Source: Paraphaeosphaeria minitans (lineage: Eukaryota; Ascomycota; Dothideomycetes; Pleosporales; Didymosphaeriaceae). From it: 64,000 bases of DNA. The position numbers were made by a program, and so were the translations under genes. Of the stretch, positions 11,445-23,081 are shown one piece after another. The number at the start of each line of letters is the position of its first letter. Within the stretch, counting starts at the first letter, position 1. Below the pieces are notes generated by a model that was not told where the DNA came from, did no database searches, and saw nothing but the letters and a program-made list of their open reading frames with translations. The stretch is taken from assembly GCA_015832175.1 (NCBI GenBank), contig WJXW01000009.1, forward strand, positions 1,178,001-1,242,000, in the 5' to 3' direction.

Positions 11445-14400
11445 TTTATTGTGAGTGATCGTGACTAACCTCATGAGTTCACTTCGGGAGTTGGAAAATG
11501 CTACTCTGGTTCCTGGGAAGAAACAGTAATCCGTACATAGTCGTGCCGCCGTGATCCTGGCAATTGAAGGGTCTTGGCTGGTGATTCCCCTGCGTACACG
11601 AGCAAGCAGACCCCATGAACGATTCCTTCATAGGTCGTGGGTGTTTGAAGCCACCATGAGAACCACGAGGTAGCACTCACCGGAGGGGGCTTGCAGTAGT
11701 CGCCCATGCTCACGCTATTGATTGTGGTTCCTGCTGCAGTGAGCATTGCCCATGATTCCTGGGACATCATGAAGAAGGGCAGAATTTGACTTTGACTGGT
11801 TGACATGCTTCGTCGACGCAGATGTGAGTCCACAGTCGTAATCCAGCTCCATCAATGGATTGAGATGCTGAAGTCGTTGCGCTCTAGAGCGATATTTAGA
11901 TGCTCGTATGATGCTGGGTCCGCGATATCTCAAGGCAAATGATTTTCTAAAATAAGAATATAAGAAAATGATACAGATGATAGGTCGAAGACAAGTGTAC
12001 CTTGCAGCATCAAGACATTGCCAAAGCTCCTGACGTAGGGTGGGCGGAACCGATTACGAACGAGCTCCACAGCCGAGCCACAGGAGGATGCATAGTAGGA
12101 TCATAGCTTTCTGTCATCCAGACCGAAAAAATCGAGCAGTCTCGGGCGACACCCGCTACAAGCCCCTTGGCGGTATGGATAGGATTGCATTAACTAAATA
12201 CCGCGTCTTCGGTATCGCGAGTCCCGAGTATCACCGAAGAAGGAAATTATATCGGCCTGTGTCGCATGCTACCCAACTGCATGTTCGAGTAAATAACGTG
12301 TCGATTTGTTAGCAGTCGGCGTTTAGGATGGTGATGCGCGGGACCTTCCTCTACAGCCCAGCTGACAGCTCGAAATTTTTAGTACAAGTGGTCTCAAGGC
12401 AATTGCTGACATCACGTCGGAGTCAGAATGTGAGCATTGACTCGACACGATCCAGTTAACTCGTAACACGCTCAACTGATAAGATTCGAACGGTGAAAGC
12501 TTTCACATTCAGTAATTCACCTCATTAGTGCTTTGATTTGGCCCTTGATTCTCACTGCGAAATGGTCTGCACCTATCTCAGGTGGTACGCCTCAGCATGC
12601 ATTTTTGTCCTGCATCAGAATGCACTGCGTATCCTTGACCATGTAAAATCACGATAACAACACGGCGCATCTTACCACATCGTAGAAGTAGGGCTGATTG
12701 TTTGATTGCATCTTTCAATTCGTGGAGGATTTCTCTGGGCACAGAAAGCATCAGCAAGCTTGTCCCAGGGCTGAAGATTTGTCTCTGGTAGTAATCTTGT
12801 TGTTACGGTGGGGCCACCCTTAGGTAGCGTAAGATGTTGCGAAAACGGGCTGCCACGTGCATCCACTCTCGCTCCTTCGGGGCAACCTTTCGCATGTCGG
12901 CTCGTTGTAGGCGTATGGGAATCGCCGTTCGGCTATAATAAATTTTGCTATAGGCAAATGCACGACTCCTCTGAGACACACAAGACGAGGCAAACCCGGA
13001 TGGCGGATGAATACGATCCAGGCTACATCGTACGGGTTTGTCTGTGCATAGGTATACGAGCATGTGCGCATACCAAAACCCAGGTTCAAGTTAGAGCCCT
13101 GAGGAGTCGATACAACTTACAACCGGTTTTCTGCGAGGATGTGTACCATTAAACAGTAGAAACAATACAGGTCTATTCAACAGTTCTATCGATGTTGATA
13201 CCGTTCGCATACGCTAGGTATCGTAGGTGCTGGATCTCGGCTCACTAACAAGGGTTGGTCTCGAGGGCCTTACGAGAGAGGGTAGAAAGGATAGAAGGAA
13301 TAGAGTCGAGTGCGTTCGAGAAGGTGACATCTGGTACCGCAAAGAAGCCACATAGAATGCGACCCTGTCAGTCCACGAGGTTTTGTGCCGGGCAAGTGTT
13401 GCCCCGCCCCGAATGCGGCGGGTCGATACAAGCCACAAAGCTTACCGTACAGGACCTCAGTAAGCACCGGAGGCTGCGCTGTTGTGACGCAGTTTTAGTG
13501 AGAAGCGCCCAACAGACGAGACAATGCTCCTGTGATTCTCATCATCAGGATGCCAGAAAGCCTGTAAAGTTCAACGATTGTGTATAATAAAGCCGGGGGT
13601 GGCACTGCGAGCGCCATTCTCGTGATGCTTCGTGTGGCGTACGGTAAAGGCAACGCGGTCGAACAAATTTTGCCCGAAAACGTGCATTAATTTACAGCGC
13701 GTACGGAAGAATACTCGTTTCCGAAACTGCGGTTCAGTGCTACTAACATGAATCCAAGCTGCAGGAAAGAGCTTTACCCATGCAAGCGAGAACCCGCGGG
13801 ACCGTCTCAGCTGGGCTTCGAACCACACAGCTGTGATGATCTTGCCCCCTCGGAGTTACCTTGCTGTATAATTTCAATAGTTCGATGCGGATATCGCGGG
13901 ACGAGCCTTGTGTCAACCGACCCACTCCGCAGAGATAGTATCATACATTCCAGGCAGGCAGTCGAAGGACGAGGCTTGGTGATATTGGCACATTGGCGAC
14001 ATAGGCACGCACCCATCGCGGTGCCGGGAGTTTGAGGCTTGCTAAAGACCCTGTTCGTCCTTGCAGAAGATAACTCGTCCGGTACACATATTTGAAAGCG
14101 AAACGCTTGGAATCTCCGGACGGTCCGACTCGGACCTGTAAGTTGATCATACGGCCAGCGCCTATCGAACAACCTTCGCGGACTTTTACACATTAGCGGC
14201 CATCATGCATGATTGCGCGCAGGCTTTGATTTACGTACCTTATGCAGGGGCCATATCACATTTCCAAGGATGCAGCAGTCCACTTGGTGTACCAGGTACG
14301 GAGCACAGCGGGAGATGCGGATGCACGTCAACGGCGAAGTGGTACCATATTGAAGGCGAATGCTTGTCAGGGTCAGTGTTACTCGAGCCTTGGCTCCCGT

Positions 14401-16107
14401 GAGACGTACGCCATCGGAGCCATAATTGGTCTGTGTCATCTTGGGATGTTACTGTTTTAATGTTGTTAGGAGCAGTCCGAATGATGCTTATGTTGGCATG
14501 CGAGAGGCTATCCCGATGCGATGGTAAACAGCGCCACATATTTGTGCTGTCCACTCGTAGATCTAACCGGTCCTCCAAGAGCTTCGCATGCCCGAAGTGC
14601 CGAAATGATAGATGCTTTGCTCTACAGCAAGTGAGAGCTTGGATCTCGCGCTTAGGTAGGTAACGCTTTGCCCCTACCTCTTGGCGAATATTACTATGTG
14701 ACCCACCCAGAGCCGAGTAAATTCTGCCTTGGGTGCCGCAGCTGAACGAGCACTACCAAATCTTTATGGATTGTGTGGCTTGCGAAGCTTAGAAGTGTCC
14801 GAAAACCGGTCTCTTGTTGGTGTTGAGTCAAGAATCATTCATCAGTTGTCGCAAATAATTTGATAACGATGAGTTCGGATCAGTCGATCACCGGTCAGAG
14901 AAAAGCGCTTCGCTGTAGCTGCAGCCAAGAACAACCCTGATAAATGGAGGGGTGGATGATAGAGGGACTGGTGCAGGTAGATTTGTTCGGGAGCACATAT
15001 CCAGATCGGGTCAAGGATAAGGAGAGCAACAGAGCTGAGGACGCATATGATGGATCGAGTTGGAGGAGAATAAATCAATCCATAGGTAGATATACCTGCG
15101 TAGCAAACAAAAACCCTCAAACTCGCTCTGGCGTTGAGTACATCAGCTGCCCACTTGTGCCAGCCATATAATAAACTTACGAGTGTACAAGAAATGTTGC
15201 TTTCTAACAGTGGACCCGGAAACTCTGACATAACCAAACGAGAAGTGGTTCTTCAGGGTGCACCAAGAAGCATCCGGAAGCCGGCAGTTAACGATCCCAG
15301 CGAGCCGGTCTTACAACAGCCAACAAATATGCTGCTGCTGCAACATGACACTAGATATCCAGAGGTTCTAGGAGATGGACTTCGGTCGCCTGGATGGATG
15401 ATGATAGACAAGCGCAGATGATACGGTCATGCTTGCACTGGAACAAGCTACAGGTTACCTTTTGTGAGATGGCGTGTCTATTGGGCACCCAACTTCTCGC
15501 CAGTGATCCACCACGACGCCAGTCGCGCACTCAACGCCCAATAGCAGGATTGGTCACAGCAGTAGCAGTCTACAATTAGTAAATGCAGGGTTTGGGTCTA
15601 CTTGCAGACGCTCCTAATGTGGCAGTCGCAGTGGGCTCTAGCTACATACCAGGCAGCCACTATAAACGTCACCAATCGGCAGTTCCAACACCTCAATCTC
15701 AAAATTTCTCCGTGTCATCCGTGCGGTCAACAGTCTCTGCCATGGCTTGTGTTGATGCTAGCAGAGATGCTGACGATGAAAGTTACAGCACATCTGGAGC
15801 CTGTTATTCCAAGACACTACAGGTATTAATCATTTGTAATGACACTAAATCTTGATCAGCACCTGCTTCTATCTATGTGAATAGGATCTCGGTCGCCGAA
15901 GGACTTGTTTTCTGGAGCTTGGCCATGCATTAGGGATATTCCGCATTGTTATCCGATATTACGCTCGAATATCACGTCATCGTATAAGCCGTCCTATAAC
16001 ACTCAGATATAATACATTCCAACATTCTTCAGGAGAGAGGACATATCCACAGCTCTGATTTGCGGATCCATCGCCTTCGTCTCAGCACTGCGGTCATGTT
16101 AAGAACA

Positions 16108-16469
16108 CACACGATGAAATTTCCCACAGTGAAGCGGTCATCACAGCTCTCGAAGAGCAGGCAGGATCTTCGAGTGAACCAGGACCCTTGAATCAACCGA
16201 CCAATACCAACTTCGATAGGATAGGAAAATGGGTCCTTCCAAAATGGCCCCGATCAGCGAGTGTTCGTCGCCACGACAGCACTGAAAGTTCGGATAGGGA
16301 CGTTGAGAACGAAGCTGCTGGTGATGGTTCCGGTGAGCTTTTACTTTTAGCTCCTGACGAAAGCACAGGAGATGCTGGGCAACCGTCGGGGACATACGGA
16401 TCTATGTCGCAGAGAGTCGAGAGTTTAAGCAGCGTACTGGAGATAATTGTGAAAAAAGGACAAGGGTAA
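16108..16469 (+). other. Candidate coding exon or gene fragment, unknown
   Basis: A frame opening after an acceptor-like CCCACAG at about 16131 stays open to a stop at 16467-16469. It encodes an acidic, serine-rich, non-repetitive peptide (for example GELLLLAPDESTGDAG and QRVESLSSVLEIIVKK). No clear upstream exon or start was found and I do not recognise a family. It could be the last exon of a decayed gene or a chance open frame. Confidence 0.25.
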
Positions 16470-16873
16470 GAGAAAATGACTGATTTAAATGATGCTAGCA
16501 TGCATTATGCTCTGGAAATTGTTGTGGGAATGCAAGCCGCAAATCTGTACAGTGCGGTACGTTTGCGCCAGATAGTTATGAGAGGGTACATCGGCACGGC
16601 ACACGCATGAGAATAAAATTACGAAATGTTGTCAAAGGCAATGCCACATCTTAAAATGCGGTCTCCATCACTTGTAGACTCTTTGCGAGCTTTTGTAAGC
16701 TACGGTAAAACGTAATGCAGAAACTGCATTCTCTTATCGCGTTCGCGTCCATGTCACGATTTGTTTTCTTCTTCTCAAACAATGCAATGTCTAAATCAGA
16801 GAAAACGCTCATCTATATATACATCCCAATGTTACTAACCTCTGCGACGGGATCCATCGTAATGACACATCAT

Positions 16874-18949
16874 CTACCAATACGACAGTGTCCTTGTCAA
16901 CAAATCTCCGGGCTTTCCAAACACAGGCTCCAACCGTACACCTCCAAAAGTCCACCCGTCAATAGCAACACCTTCTTCGAACTTCCGACTCACGATGAAC
17001 CCCAGCGCTCCATCGAGGCCCACGTTGACCTCAATGTCACCTTCGATCTCCATCCACAGCTTTCCGACATTTTCCTCGTATCTCTTCCTGCCCACACGTA
17101 CCCTGACTGCATCAGGATGAAGAAGCACTGGCGCCACATCGGGGGTGATATTCGCATCAACATAACGCTGCGCGAACGTTGTTGCATCGAATGGCTTGCC
17201 AACGGAGAAGACTAGATCGTGAGGCGGTGTATGCACCGAGTTTTGGAACGAGACGATGAATTGAACGCGGTAGCGGCCCCGAGGAATGCCGGTCTTGATG
17301 GTGCGCAAACATGTGTTCTCGGCGTTGATGCATTGGTACACTGCTGCTTCTTCTCGCCGGCCGTCGTGATCGAGATCTTCCGCCACGGGAAATATGCGCT
17401 TTAGCTTGCCATCGCTGACAGTCATGCCGCCTTCGCCTGAGGGTGATGTATCGCGAAAATCGTTTAGTCGCGACTGGTGCTCCATAGTACTCACTACCCC
17501 AAGAGGCAGACCGGTTTTGAAGTCGACTTGAACGAGTTGGAAGGATTGATCGATAAGTCCACGACCGTTCATGCCAACTCGGAACTGGGTGGCGCCAATC
17601 TCAAATTTCGGAGGTAAAGCGGAGAGCTTAGCCATAAGCTCGCCTAGTTGTCGCGCAGTCCTAAGCTGTTTTGCATCGCGCATGTATTGTTCTGTGAGTG
17701 CTGCCATCTCGTCTTCCTTCATCCACTGTTCAAGGCTTACGTTGGCGAGACCGCGATCGACGTCAAAGCGATAGTACCTCGTCGATGTGTTGTAGTACAT
17801 CCTCTTCATCTCGTTGTCAACTCTCTGGGTACTAGTCGCCATTCCTGCGAGGGCAGAGACCAGGGCAATATCCGTTCCTAGCCCGAATGGCAGCCATGAG
17901 CCAACGTTGCCAACGCTAGGGATCGATTGTAAACCAGTGCCAACCGAAACAATAACACCAATTGGCCGTCCCTCCCACAATGCTTTAGCTGCGTAATCTA
18001 CCTCTGCGCAGGGATTGTTGAAACCAACGCCACCGTCTAAATACGTGACTTTGGGTGTTCCAAATTGCATCTCTTCGAAGAAAGTCGGTGCTGCTGAGGT
18101 TGCTCGTAAAGCCTCCCAAATCTTTGTCGTTCGATCATTAGGATCATATGTAGATAGGATTCTGGGTAAACCCAACGCTTGCTTCAGTGATGTCAGAACG
18201 AAACCTCTGCAGCCCTTCGCATTCTTTCTCCGATGAACGCTAAGCCGGGGCTTAAGTTTCCATGTGTCGCTTCTACAAGGTGTTGGATTTGCGAACGGGT
18301 TGGTTCTGTCGGTTGGTGAAATTAGAGGCCGCTGCTCGTCGGCGATGTTGCAAGATAGCGACTGTACCCCATTAGATTTTGGTATCAAGCCTGGTGCAGT
18401 CTTTAACGATCCGACAGGACTTTCTGTGATAATGTCTGGCACAGTATCAGACCATATGCTATCGCGAGGGAGTTCGCTCTCAGGTAGCTCTTCGAACAGC
18501 GAGTCATCCCACATCAGCTCATCCTGATCGTAGCCTAGGTCAACGAGGGCTTGCTTAATTGCATTTTCCAAGACGACTCCAGAGAAGCGATTTGCCCCAG
18601 TTGGTATCTTCGCCCCAAACATCTTGATCGATCTGTCGTTCTTGAATATTTGTTCGGCGAGCTTCGTGTAGATGTTGATGCATTGTTTGCAATCGAGTTG
18701 GAGCCGCGAAAGGAGGATAGCGATAATGCCGCCAGTACTCGTCCCACCAATTAGGTCAAAATAATCGCATGGTCTGAGTGCTGACGTGTCGTTATTCAGT
18801 CGTCGTCCCAATCTTTTCTCCTCCTGTGCGATGCTTTCCATCAAGTCATCCAATACCATCAAGCTTGACAACCCTCGCACGCCGCCACCGTCGAGTGACA
18901 ACAGGCGCAGAGGCGCGTGAGGGTTTGTTTCCGCGCTCGAAAGTTCCAT
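16874..18949 (-). CDS. Patatin-like phospholipase domain protein
   Basis: A single 691-codon exon. The patatin domain starts near the N-terminus: oxyanion-hole motif DGGGVRG at about 20-26, nucleophile elbow GGTSTGG with Ser71, and the catalytic-dyad aspartate in YLDGGVGFNNP at about 305. Such enzymes are acyl hydrolases acting on phospholipids or acylglycerols. Between nucleophile and DGG there is an extra segment (about residues 145-250) rich in Ser, Pro and basic residues that is probably disordered. The C-terminal 300 residues contain a beta-rich region I do not recognise. No signal peptide or membrane segment is evident, so it is probably cytosolic. In fungi, patatin domains also occur as effector domains of NLR-like proteins, but no nucleotide-binding or repeat domain follows here. 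Confidence 0.9.
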   Translation of the reverse strand: MELSSAETNPHAPLRLLSLDGGGVRGLSSLMVLDDLMESIAQEEKRLGRRLNNDTSALRPCDYFDLIGGTSTGGIIAILLSRLQLDCKQCINIYTKLAEQIFKNDRSIKMFGAKIPTGANRFSGVVLENAIKQALVDLGYDQDELMWDDSLFEELPESELPRDSIWSDTVPDIITESPVGSLKTAPGLIPKSNGVQSLSCNIADEQRPLISPTDRTNPFANPTPCRSDTWKLKPRLSVHRRKNAKGCRGFVLTSLKQALGLPRILSTYDPNDRTTKIWEALRATSAAPTFFEEMQFGTPKVTYLDGGVGFNNPCAEVDYAAKALWEGRPIGVIVSVGTGLQSIPSVGNVGSWLPFGLGTDIALVSALAGMATSTQRVDNEMKRMYYNTSTRYYRFDVDRGLANVSLEQWMKEDEMAALTEQYMRDAKQLRTARQLGELMAKLSALPPKFEIGATQFRVGMNGRGLIDQSFQLVQVDFKTGLPLGVVSTMEHQSRLNDFRDTSPSGEGGMTVSDGKLKRIFPVAEDLDHDGRREEAAVYQCINAENTCLRTIKTGIPRGRYRVQFIVSFQNSVHTPPHDLVFSVGKPFDATTFAQRYVDANITPDVAPVLLHPDAVRVRVGRKRYEENVGKLWMEIEGDIEVNVGLDGALGFIVSRKFEEGVAIDGWTFGGVRLEPVFGKPGDLLTRTLSYW

Positions 18950-20182
18950 GGTGGTACGCGTGGCGGCGATGCGAGATAGCTGAAGAGCAAAACCGTGTTT
19001 GGCTTAACGCTTCCACTGGCGGTCACCCGCCTCAATATCTAAGTCAAGATAGTCTTCTTGAGTTTATATGCTCTAGGTAGCACACGAGAGTGGACCGATA
19101 GGTATAGTGGCTGGAGCTGTAATGGATGTTTGCTTTAAGGAGTGTGGCGACACAGAATATATAATGGCTGTGGTTACAGTCACCGTAACGCGCATACGCG
19201 AGGCCACCCTCTTTGACTGCAACAATATAGGAGGCCTGCACCGCAGTGAGTCAGCCCTGGTGCAAGGCAGATGTCAAGAGCTTCAGCCGTCTTTGCCAGT
19301 GAGCCACACTTCCGGGACGAAACTGTTTGACGTACGGTTGCCTGCCAGCCTCGAGTACTTAGGTACTTGGATCGAGTTAGACAGCGTTGAGGTCGTCGGG
19401 CCTCGGGTTATGAGGTGTTTACCTCTGTCAGCTGCCTTGGTGATTCGCGTCGAAGGTCACAAGTGCGTGGCTGCTCATCGCCTCACCTCGCGTTTACATA
19501 ACGAGGTGTGCATGCACTAGGGGGCATCCGGGTAGGCCACGGGGTCCAAAATGCCCAAGCCAACCAAAATAAGGCATTCTCCACAGGCAAAGGAGACACA
19601 GCGCGTTGTCGTCGAATTAGAAGCACAGCTGCCACAGCTAGCGCCCTCCATGTAGACGCATGCGAGCCGACTAACCGAGAAGATGAGCTGTATCGCGTTC
19701 AGAGAGAGATTAGAACGAGGCAAGATGTCGATTTCGCCCAATCGCATGTAGTTCTGGTGCTGCACCTCAAGCGAGAACGAGATGGAGGTCAGCAACTGTA
19801 GCCTAGCCAACGTCAGCGGTGTGGATTGAGGCTCAAAACGTCACCGTGTAGCTACAACGGGAAGATCGTACAGCCATAGATACCGTGAAATTGTTTCGAT
19901 ACGTCGTTGTTGTAGGCCCCCAAGGCCCATGGAACTGATCGGCAATTGTGGGCATCTGAGGGTAGGCCCTTTGGAACGCATATTGCCTTCCATTCGATCG
20001 TGCTTCTGTAGGATATTCGATGTGGTTCATGGGATTAGATTCTGCTTTTGAAACGATACAACATGTGCTCAATAGCCATGTCGCAGGAGACTCGCAAATT
20101 GGTGTCAACACTCAAGACACATGGAAATTGGACGCCGTCAAGGCTGCAGTAGAGCACCGGTTTTGTTCCACTGTCATTGCTG
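18950..20182. other. Intergenic region without a supported gene
   Basis: Lies upstream of the patatin gene and downstream of the acetyltransferase gene. The longest open frame (about 19107-19520, plus) begins with GTG and shows no domain. A short palindromic phrase AGTACTTAGGTACTT occurs near 19355-19369. Confidence 0.55.
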
Positions 20183-20823
20183 CTACTGGGGAGCAGTCCG
20201 GGCTTCGTGGCTAAGTCTATCCAAGCGAAACACCAAGGTATCTCGCAGCCCTAATATTGGGTTGTCAAAGTCCTTCTCCCTCAGATCGTGCAGCCTGAAG
20301 CCGACCTTTTCTAGTACATGTTGACTAGTCACTAGTTCTGGATCCGTATGTGCTTCGGCGTACTCAAAGCGACCTTGGGGGCCTCCCGAAAAGTGCTCAA
20401 AGAAGAGCGGAATGAAGGCTCGCAATGCCTCTGTCGCATAGCCTTTGCCCCAATAATTGTGATTGAGCATGTATCCGACCTCGGGAGCTCGCACTGCCCC
20501 CACCATACCCATGACGCGTGGCGATGTCGTGGACGCACCGGGCGCAGAGGGGAGGAGCTCGACGACGAAGTTCCAGCAGTTATCGCGGTCAAAGCAGCCC
20601 TGAATCCAGGCTCTGGACTTTTCGACATCGTCGGAAGGTAGAAGAGGCCTAGTCCGTGTCAGCGCAATCCCTTGCGTAGTAGCGCAAAGAGCGAAACTCA
20701 CGTATGCTTCATCGTCTCTGGGTGGCTGCGCATTAGCACTATGTCCTCCGCATCCTCCATGGTGAGAGGGCGGATCAGTAACCTCTCCGTGCTAGCCGTG
20801 ATCTTCGCGTCGACGACAACCAT
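20183..20823 (-). CDS. GNAT-family N-acetyltransferase (RimJ/RimL-like)
   Basis: Two exons, 20823-20702 and 20648-20183, split by a 53-nt intron (GTGAGT...CTAG), give 195 residues, typical for a single GNAT domain. The N-terminus (TERLLIRPLTMEDAEDIVLMRSHPETM) is the usual beta1-alpha1 of RimJ/RimL-type acetyltransferases. The acetyl-CoA-binding region reads GYMLNHNYWGKGYATEALRA, and ENVASQRVLEKVGF-type sequence appears as TSQHVLEKVGFRLHD. The substrate could be a protein N-terminus or a small amine; sequence alone does not say. The start codon is the first ATG in frame with the beta1 strand. It shares a 268-nt divergent promoter with RFT1. Confidence 0.88.
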
Positions 20824-21091
20824 ACTCAGGGTCTTGAGAACGTTCAAGAGCCATGGTGCGGTGTGCGTCGCGCGTTATTAGTATTCGTGAGGAGCTGCAG
20901 CCACGCGGAATAGCCTTCCAGTCATCGAACGCTAGCCGCTTCGGACACCGTCCTTTGATGACACGTTCCTCACCAATAAATCGACGCCCGCGATCGCAAC
21001 CCTGAACGGGATGACTCCTTGAAGAAAATCCAAAAGAGATAGTTGCAAAACGGGAAGCTCCGCTGTGACGCCGCGTCCGGATCACTGGACA

Positions 21092-22696
21092 ATGTCACAA
21101 TCAGTTGTTTCCGCCTCCGCGCAAGGAGCGACATTTCTCATTCTGCTCCAAGTCGGCTCACGAGCACTCACCTTCGCTGTCAATCAGCTCCTATTGCGCT
21201 TCTTATCGCCCGAACAGCTCGGCGCCTCTGCTCAGCTCGAGCTCTTTTCCATCTCGGTGCTGTACTTTGCACGCGAAAGTCTGCGCGTTGCCGTTCAGCG
21301 CCAAACCCATGGCACCCAGGCGGTAGTCAACCTTTCCTACCTTGCCGTCTTCTTCGGCATACCACTCATCTATGGCCTCGCGCTCACGTGGCTATCTTCG
21401 GGAATACCGAATTTGCCGCATTTCGTGGATGCGTTGAGCGTGTATTGCTTAGCTACCTTCATCGAGCTTCTTACCGAACCTGCCTTTTCAGCCGTGCAGC
21501 AGAAGCTACTGTACAAGATACGAGCTTCAGCTGAGAGTACAGCAACAATCTTGCGATGCTTTGGGACGTGCGGATCTGCCATTTTAGCCAGCAAATATGG
21601 TGTAAACATTGGCGTTCTACCATTTGCAATTGGACAGCTGGGTTACGCTCTTGCCTTGTTGGCTGTCTACATCTACAGGATGTGGCCCGTGGCGCAGAGG
21701 GAAAGCTTCTCGCTTTTGCCGAAGCAGATACAGCCTACAAGAGAGATGCCAGTCGTTTTCAACCATCTCCCTATTCGGCTGTTGCGCATAACAGGATCGC
21801 TCTCTGTACAGTCGGCACTTAGATACATCCTCACCCAAGGCGACTCGCTCCTCATCGCACGACTGGTTTCCCTCACGGACCAGGGTGCGTTCGCTCTTGC
21901 GTCCAACTACGGCGGCCTCATCGCACGTATGCTCTTCCAGCCCATCGAGGAAAGCAGCCGAAACCTCTTCGCCAAACTATGTGCCGACACCGAGCCCACT
22001 CCCGCCACACGTTCAGCAGAGCAGACTCAAAACCTCACCAAAGCGTCCAGAATCATGAAGATGGTTCTGCGTGTCTACACGCTCATTTCGCTCTTCGCCG
22101 CTATCCTCGGTCCTAAAGTAGCACCGCTACTCCTGTCCATCGTGGCGGGAAGCAAATGGGCAGATACGTCGGCTTCGGATATCTTAGCCACGTACTGTCG
22201 CTACATCCCATTTCTCGCCATCAACGGTGTCACAGAGGCATTCGTAGCTGCAGTGGCCACCAACCGACAGCTTTACACACAATCTCTATTCATGGGCCTA
22301 TTCTTCGCTTGTTTCGCCGGCAGCGCCTGGTACTTCATCTCGCATCTCGCATGGGGCGCCAGTGGTGTAATCGCTGCTAACAGCGTGAACATGAGCCTGC
22401 GCATCATCTACAACATGTGGTTCATCCAGCGGTTCTTCAAGGAAAGAGATGTGAGCTTCAGCGTGTTTGACTGCCTGCCTTCCAACCCAGTCTTGCTGTC
22501 TGCACAGTTCTACCCATGGGCGATGCAGTTCAGGCCCAGGCCAGACTGGCTCCTGCGATACGGCGTCTTTGGGGAGCTGGCGAGTCTGGGAGTCGTAGGC
22601 GCATCTTGGGCCTTCGTCACGCTCTTCTTCGAGGAGAAATTCTTGATGGAATGCTGGCACACACTGCGTCCGTCGTCCGAGAAAAAGGACTCGTAG
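21092..22696 (+). CDS. RFT1: RFT1-family ER membrane protein for N-glycan precursor assembly
   Basis: A single-exon frame of 534 residues. Rft1 is a polytopic ER membrane protein required for correct use of Man5GlcNAc2-PP-dolichol in N-glycosylation; whether it is itself the flippase is disputed. The N-terminus reads [20 protein letters not shown] followed by [17 protein letters not shown], closely like yeast and animal Rft1. About 12-14 hydrophobic helices are spread along the protein, and [18 protein letters not shown] is another family hallmark. The ATG at 21092 was chosen because the longer frame only extends to a GTG. Expected to be essential or growth-critical. Confidence 0.95.
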   Translation: MSQSVVSASAQGATFLILLQVGSRALTFAVNQLLLRFLSPEQLGASAQLELFSISVLYFARESLRVAVQRQTHGTQAVVNLSYLAVFFGIPLIYGLALTWLSSGIPNLPHFVDALSVYCLATFIELLTEPAFSAVQQKLLYKIRASAESTATILRCFGTCGSAILASKYGVNIGVLPFAIGQLGYALALLAVYIYRMWPVAQRESFSLLPKQIQPTREMPVVFNHLPIRLLRITGSLSVQSALRYILTQGDSLLIARLVSLTDQGAFALASNYGGLIARMLFQPIEESSRNLFAKLCADTEPTPATRSAEQTQNLTKASRIMKMVLRVYTLISLFAAILGPKVAPLLLSIVAGSKWADTSASDILATYCRYIPFLAINGVTEAFVAAVATNRQLYTQSLFMGLFFACFAGSAWYFISHLAWGASGVIAANSVNMSLRIIYNMWFIQRFFKERDVSFSVFDCLPSNPVLLSAQFYPWAMQFRPRPDWLLRYGVFGELASLGVVGASWAFVTLFFEEKFLMECWHTLRPSSEKKDS

Positions 22697-23081
22697 GCTA
22701 GGTAGTCTAGCTTTGCAGGTATCTACTCGAAAGATCGTACCTAGTCTTTGCTCCACGACCTGGCATCTTGTGCCGTCTTCACCGTCCGCACCTGCCCCGC
22801 CAACGCTCGGAATCGCTTCCGACCAGCAAACTCTTCCGACCACCCTTCTCCACACGTCACCCCCTCATCACCAGCCCGCGCCTCTCGATATTCGCGCAAT
22901 TTACCTAATATCCTCGCGCACCCCTGCATTTCCTAGGGGTAACGGAAAGTACGTGGTGTTCCGAAAAGAGATTTCCTGGGGGTAATAGCTTGCGGGGCGG
23001 ACCGCGAACGGTGTGAGCACTAGGCTTCATCACGCCATCGGGCTCGGCGGGCTTGCTAGAGCGAGGGAAGCGCGAGACGGG
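22697..23081. other. Intergenic region, RFT1 3' end to RTG2-like promoter
   Basis: About 385 nt without a supported gene. It is C-rich in its first half (22790-22920), resembling the pyrimidine-rich leaders of other fungal promoters. No repeat or RNA gene seen. Confidence 0.55.

Larger units (their letters stand above)
11318..16873. other. Gene-poor 5.5-kb region
   Basis: This is the longest stretch without a supported gene. Open frames are short and lack known domains on both strands. Around 14850-15250 (minus) there are intron-like GT...AG borders and a hydrophobic stretch, but the joined frame hits stops. Around 15600-16470 (plus) there is another frame of possible coding character (listed separately). 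No transposase, reverse transcriptase or terminal repeat was recognised. It may hold decayed genes or old mobile DNA. Confidence 0.5.

Noticed and set aside
13780..13900. B-box-like sequence (GGTTCGAAGCCC, minus strand) as a tRNA
   Set aside because: No A box, acceptor stem or anticodon arm can be placed around it.
19107..19520. 137-codon plus-strand frame upstream of the patatin gene
   Set aside because: It starts with GTG, has no recognisable domain and is not supported by splice or promoter signals.
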